Assembly (NCBI RefSeq): GCF_000817815.1
Contig: NZ_JPRD01000068.1
Coordinates: 1-64,000, forward strand
Source of the DNA: Vibrio owensii CAIM 1854 = LMG 25443
Lineage (GTDB): Bacteria > Pseudomonadota > Gammaproteobacteria > Enterobacterales > Vibrionaceae
Direction: 5' to 3'
Length of the DNA: 64,000 nucleotides
Positions 60,751 to 64,000 of this stretch are shown one piece after another (the stretch's first letter is position 1; each line of letters opens with the position of its first letter). The position numbers and the translations under genes were made by a program. The notes below the pieces were generated by a model. The model searched no databases, was not told the DNA's origin, and saw only the letters and a program-made list of their open reading frames with translations.

Positions 60751-60797
60751 AAAATGCACAAAGCGTCCTCTCAGCGATGCAATGTGCATTTTTTATT
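60751..60797 (+). terminator. secB terminator
   Basis: AAAATGCACA and TGTGCATTTT form a stem with a 22-base loop, followed by T-rich sequence. A second inverted repeat TGACGTGT/ACACGTCA (60703-60739) lies before it. Confidence 0.8.
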
Positions 60798-60892
60798 TCT
60801 GATAAAAGTTCCTAGTTCCTAACCCCTTGAGAGCGTAAACTCTAGCGATTATGAACTAGATTCTACTAGTAGAAAGACAATTAGGCGGTAGC

Positions 60893-61930
60893 ATGACACA
60901 AGCAAATACAAACAATGCTTACGGTAAAGACATCGCAATGACTGTGATCGGTGCTGGCTCATACGGCACTTCTTTGGCAATCTCCCTTGCTCGTAACGGC
61001 GCGAACGTCATCCTTTGGGGTCACGAGCCAGAGCACATGGCACGCCTTGAAGCAGACCGTGCCAACCACGAATTCCTACCTGGTATTGATTTCCCAGAGA
61101 GCTTGATCATTGAATCGGATTTAGAAAAAGCCGTTCAAGCAAGCCGTGACTTGTTAGTTGTGGTTCCTAGCCACGTTTTCGGCATCGTACTAAAAAGCTG
61201 TCAACCTTTCCTACGTGAAGATTCTCGCATCTGTTGGGCAACCAAAGGTCTTGAGCCTGAAACCGGTCGTCTACTGAAAGAAGTGGCGTTCGACATCATC
61301 GGTGACAGCTATTCGCTAGCGGTACTTTCTGGCCCTACGTTTGCTAAAGAGCTTGCGATGGGCATGCCTACTGCTATCTCTGTTGCCTCTCCAGACGCAG
61401 ACTTCGTTGCTGACCTGCAAGAAAAGATTCACTGCAGCAAAACTTTCCGTGTCTACGCAAACAACGACTTTATCGGCATGCAACTTGGTGGTGCGGTGAA
61501 GAACGTTATCGCGATTGGCGCAGGTATGTCTGATGGTATCGGCTTTGGTGCCAATGCTCGTACCGCACTGATTACACGTGGTTTGGCAGAAATGAGCCGT
61601 CTTGGTGCTGCTCTGGGCGCACAACCTGAAACCTTTATGGGCATGGCTGGCTTGGGCGACCTTGTTTTGACTTGTACCGATAACCAGTCGCGTAACCGCC
61701 GTTTTGGTTTGGCACTAGGTCAAGGTAAAGACGTCGACACTGCGCAAGAAGAAATCGGTCAAGTCGTTGAAGGCTACCGCAACACCAAAGAAGTTTGGAT
61801 GCTCTCTCAGCGCATGGGCGTAGAGATGCCAATTGTTGACCAAATTTATCAAGTATTGTATCAAGGAAAAGATGCACGCCTGGCAGCGCAAGATTTACTT
61901 GCTCGTGACAAAAAAGCCGAAGGAAAGTAG
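60893..61930 (+). CDS. gpsA: glycerol-3-phosphate dehydrogenase [NAD(P)+]
   Basis: The 345-residue enzyme has the Rossmann start MTVIGAGSYGTSLAI, SGPTFAKELAMGMPTAI, catalytic Lys in LGGAVKNVIAIGAG and GLGDLVLTCTDNQSRN. It reduces dihydroxyacetone phosphate to sn-glycerol-3-phosphate for phospholipids. The start used has 15 residues before the Rossmann motif; a later ATG at codon 16 is possible. TAGGCGGTAGC is upstream of the ATG. cysE follows after 78 bases. Confidence 0.96.
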   Translation: MTQANTNNAYGKDIAMTVIGAGSYGTSLAISLARNGANVILWGHEPEHMARLEADRANHEFLPGIDFPESLIIESDLEKAVQASRDLLVVVPSHVFGIVLKSCQPFLREDSRICWATKGLEPETGRLLKEVAFDIIGDSYSLAVLSGPTFAKELAMGMPTAISVASPDADFVADLQEKIHCSKTFRVYANNDFIGMQLGGAVKNVIAIGAGMSDGIGFGANARTALITRGLAEMSRLGAALGAQPETFMGMAGLGDLVLTCTDNQSRNRRFGLALGQGKDVDTAQEEIGQVVEGYRNTKEVWMLSQRMGVEMPIVDQIYQVLYQGKDARLAAQDLLARDKKAEGK

Positions 61931-62008
61931 CACCCTAGCTCCCTTTGCACCTCATCTGAGAAGAATAGAAGTTGTCGGGTCACGGAAGAACCACTCAGGA
62001 TATTGAGA

Positions 62009-62830
62009 ATGAAACACTGCGAAAAACAAAAAGTCTGGAACAAAATCGTTTCAGAAGCCCGTGAGATGTCAGAGCAAGAGCCTATGCTGGCGAGCTTTTA
62101 TCATGCGACCATTATTAAGCATGACAGCCTATGCGCCGCATTGAGCTATATTCTGGCCAACAAATTAAACACTGCATCGATGCCTGCTATGGCAGTGCGT
62201 GAAGTGGTTGAAGAGGCATTTGCTGCCGATCCTACTATCACGGACGGCGCAGCTTGTGACATTTGTGCCACGGTCAATCGCGACCCTGCGGTTTCTATGT
62301 ACTCAATGCCATTATTGTACTTAAAGGGCTACCATGCTCTGCAAGGCTACCGAGTAGCAAACTGGTTGTGGAAGCAAGGTCGTCACGCTCTTGCGACTTA
62401 CCTGCAAAATCAGATTTCTGTGGCGTGTCAGGTCGATATTCACCCTGCAGCGCGCATCGGTAGTGGTATCATGCTAGACCATGCAACCGGCATCGTGATT
62501 GGTGAAACGGCTGTCGTAGAAAACGACGTGTCTATTTTGCAGGACGTCACCCTTGGTGGTACCGGCAAAGAATGCGGTGACCGTCACCCGAAAATTCGCG
62601 AAGGCGTAATGATCGGCGCAGGTGCAAAGATTCTTGGCAATATTGAAGTCGGTCAAGGGGCGAAAATCGGCTCTTGTTCTGTGGTATTGCAAGCAGTGCC
62701 ACCCCACACAACTGTGGCTGGTGTGCCTGCAAAAATCGTTGGTCGTCCGAAAACGGACAAACCTTCTCTCGATATGGATCAAGGCTTTAATGGCAAATCG
62801 CAAAGCTTTATCCATGGAGATGGTATTTAA
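62009..62830 (+). CDS. cysE: serine O-acetyltransferase
   Basis: From ATG 62009 the product is 273 residues, with the helical N-domain EPMLASFYHATIIKHDSL and the left-handed beta-helix of hexapeptide repeats (about 140-240), catalytic His in DRHPKI and GVMIGAGAKILGNIEVGQGAKIGSCSVV. It acetylates serine with acetyl-CoA, the first step to cysteine, and is feedback-inhibited by cysteine through its C-terminal tail. A TTG two codons upstream is too near the AGGA to be the start. Confidence 0.95.
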   Translation: MKHCEKQKVWNKIVSEAREMSEQEPMLASFYHATIIKHDSLCAALSYILANKLNTASMPAMAVREVVEEAFAADPTITDGAACDICATVNRDPAVSMYSMPLLYLKGYHALQGYRVANWLWKQGRHALATYLQNQISVACQVDIHPAARIGSGIMLDHATGIVIGETAVVENDVSILQDVTLGGTGKECGDRHPKIREGVMIGAGAKILGNIEVGQGAKIGSCSVVLQAVPPHTTVAGVPAKIVGRPKTDKPSLDMDQGFNGKSQSFIHGDGI

Positions 62831-62874
62831 TCGTCATCTGATCCTTTGACAATAATGTGGTAGGTAACTCTCAA

Positions 62875-64000
62875 GTGCGAAAACAAAATCACCCAGTGCT
62901 ACGCTCGGCTATTTTATTAACTTGTGCTTTATCTGCCACATATCCCCTCACCTCTTCCGCTGCCAGTCAGCAAGAGTTAAAAGGCGTTTCTAGCGAAATC
63001 AGCCGTCAGCGTAAATCGCTCACTTCTCAAGAAAAACAACTTAACGATCTGCAAAAGTCGCTTAAAGACCAAGAGCTTGGTATCTCTAAACTAGAAAGAG
63101 AAATTAAGCAAACTAAGGCAGAATTAGCGCAAGCCGATCAGAACATTAATAAGTTGGAAGAGAAAATTGCACTGCAAGAAGGCCAACGCCAAGCGCAAGA
63201 GGAAGAGCTAAAACAGCTCATTCAAACCTACTACGTGACGGAACGCGCCAAAGCCAATGGGCATCTGCTCAATGAAGGGGTTGAAGAAGATCGCATCAGT
63301 CAATATTTCCAGCACTTAGCAAAAGCACGTGCGGAGGTTATTGATGCTATTACTAAAACCACTCAAGAGTTGGCGCACAATAAAAACCAACTTGAGTTGG
63401 AAAAAGAACAGATAGAAACCTTGCTTAAGCAGCAATCGGAAAAGCGCGCGTCATTGGCAAGCACGCAATCGAAACGTAAAGGCACGCTAAGCAAGATTCA
63501 GAAAAGCATCAAAGACGACAAACGTTACCTTTCAGAACTGCAACGCAACGAAACCCGCCTAAAAGCGGAAATTGCGAAAGCCGCGAAACGTAACGCAGTA
63601 CCGATGGATGGTATCGCGAAACAACGTGGCAAACTGCCTTGGCCACTCAAAGGCCGAGTCTTGCATAACTTCGGAACCAGACAGACTGGCCAAGTAAACT
63701 GGAAAGGCATGGTGCTTTCAGCAAGCTACGGTCAACAAGTCAAAGCCGTTTACCCAGGTACCGTTGTATTCGCCGAATACTTACGCGGTTATGGTCTAGT
63801 CGTGCTGCTCGACCATGGTAAAGGCGACATGACGCTCTACGGTTACAACCAAGCATTGACCAAGAAAGAAGGCGATAAGGTAACAGCCGGTGAAGTGATT
63901 GCCCTTGCGGGTGATACAGGAGGTCAAGACAGACCTTCGCTGTACTTCGAAATTCGCCGTAACAGTGAAGCGCAAAACCCGAAATCTTGGTTAAAGCGCA
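62875..64000 (+). CDS. envC: murein hydrolase activator EnvC (3' end outside the window)
   Basis: From GTG 62875 the visible 375 codons encode a signal peptide (LRSAILLTCALSATYPLTSSAA), a long coiled coil (about 30-245) and a degenerate LytM domain (about 255-375; KGRVLHNFGTRQTGQVNWKG, GYGLVVLLDHG, LYFEIRRNSEAQNP). The zinc ligands of true LytM peptidases are missing, as in E. coli EnvC, which recruits and activates AmiA/AmiB at the septum through FtsEX. amiB lies in the same window. The last codon seen is near the expected end. A GTG 6 codons upstream is an alternative start. Confidence 0.93.
   Translation, partial: MRKQNHPVLRSAILLTCALSATYPLTSSAASQQELKGVSSEISRQRKSLTSQEKQLNDLQKSLKDQELGISKLEREIKQTKAELAQADQNINKLEEKIALQEGQRQAQEEELKQLIQTYYVTERAKANGHLLNEGVEEDRISQYFQHLAKARAEVIDAITKTTQELAHNKNQLELEKEQIETLLKQQSEKRASLASTQSKRKGTLSKIQKSIKDDKRYLSELQRNETRLKAEIAKAAKRNAVPMDGIAKQRGKLPWPLKGRVLHNFGTRQTGQVNWKGMVLSASYGQQVKAVYPGTVVFAEYLRGYGLVVLLDHGKGDMTLYGYNQALTKKEGDKVTAGEVIALAGDTGGQDRPSLYFEIRRNSEAQNPKSWLKR

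Overview
The window is a gene-dense piece of a gamma-proteobacterial chromosome, almost certainly a Vibrio. The evidence is the gene content (MotX of the sodium-driven polar flagellum, an ExeM/Xds-type secreted nuclease with a GlyGly-CTERM tail, the ast genes followed by a DUF1338 gene) and the protein sequences. The species cannot be fixed from the sequence alone. Both ends are cut: the 5' end of tuf at the left (minus strand) and the 3' end of envC at the right (plus strand).

Layout. 1-3600: str operon (rpsL-rpsG-fusA-tuf, minus strand) behind a clear sigma70 promoter. 3600-18000: block syntenic with E. coli (tusDCB, a YheO-like regulator, fkpA, slyX, slyD, yheV-kefB-kefG, yheS, yheT, yheU, prk, crp), with Vibrio-type insertions (a WD40 lipoprotein, an isoaspartyl peptidase, a TIGR02444 gene). 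18000-24000: arginine succinyltransferase genes (astC/argD, astA, astD, DUF1338) and pabA. 24000-29400: secreted nuclease, trpS, gph. 29500-34700: nsrR-rnr-rlmB and divergent hmp, with two NsrR-type operators. 34700-46600: motX, purA, yjeT, and the hflCK-hflX-hfq-miaA-mutL-amiB-tsaE superoperon. 46900-52700: queG, a 528-base non-coding region with DnaA boxes, a tandem tRNA-Gly/tRNA-fMet array, orn, rsgA, psd. 52800-64000: a DASS transporter, a frameshifted chemotaxis receptor, an EamA transporter, gpmI, a rhodanese, secB, gpsA, cysE, envC.

Most genes are housekeeping: translation and tRNA modification (fusA, rpsL, rpsG, tusBCD, trpS, miaA, tsaE, queG, rlmB, rsgA), RNA turnover (rnr, orn, hfq), membrane quality control (hflKC), cell wall (amiB, envC), repair (mutL), phospholipid and sulfur metabolism (psd, gpsA, cysE) and global regulation (crp, nsrR). 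Readable regulation includes an apparent CRP autoregulatory site, tandem NsrR boxes before hmp, sigma28 promoters before motX and before the broken chemotaxis receptor, and a CRP-type site before the nuclease.

The most interesting part is 48026-49860. The gene order orn / tRNA-Gly / gap / queG / tsaE / amiB matches the place where E. coli carries datA, the DnaA-titration and DnaA-ATP-hydrolysis locus. Here the gap holds two perfect inverted DnaA boxes, two weaker ones, and four GATC sites. Next to it lie six tRNA-Gly(GCC), five tRNA-fMet and one decayed tRNA-Gly in a tandemly amplified array. Other points worth checking are mutually exclusive hairpins before fusA, an unannotated 45-codon ORF with a strong ribosome binding site, and the single-base frameshift in the chemotaxis receptor.
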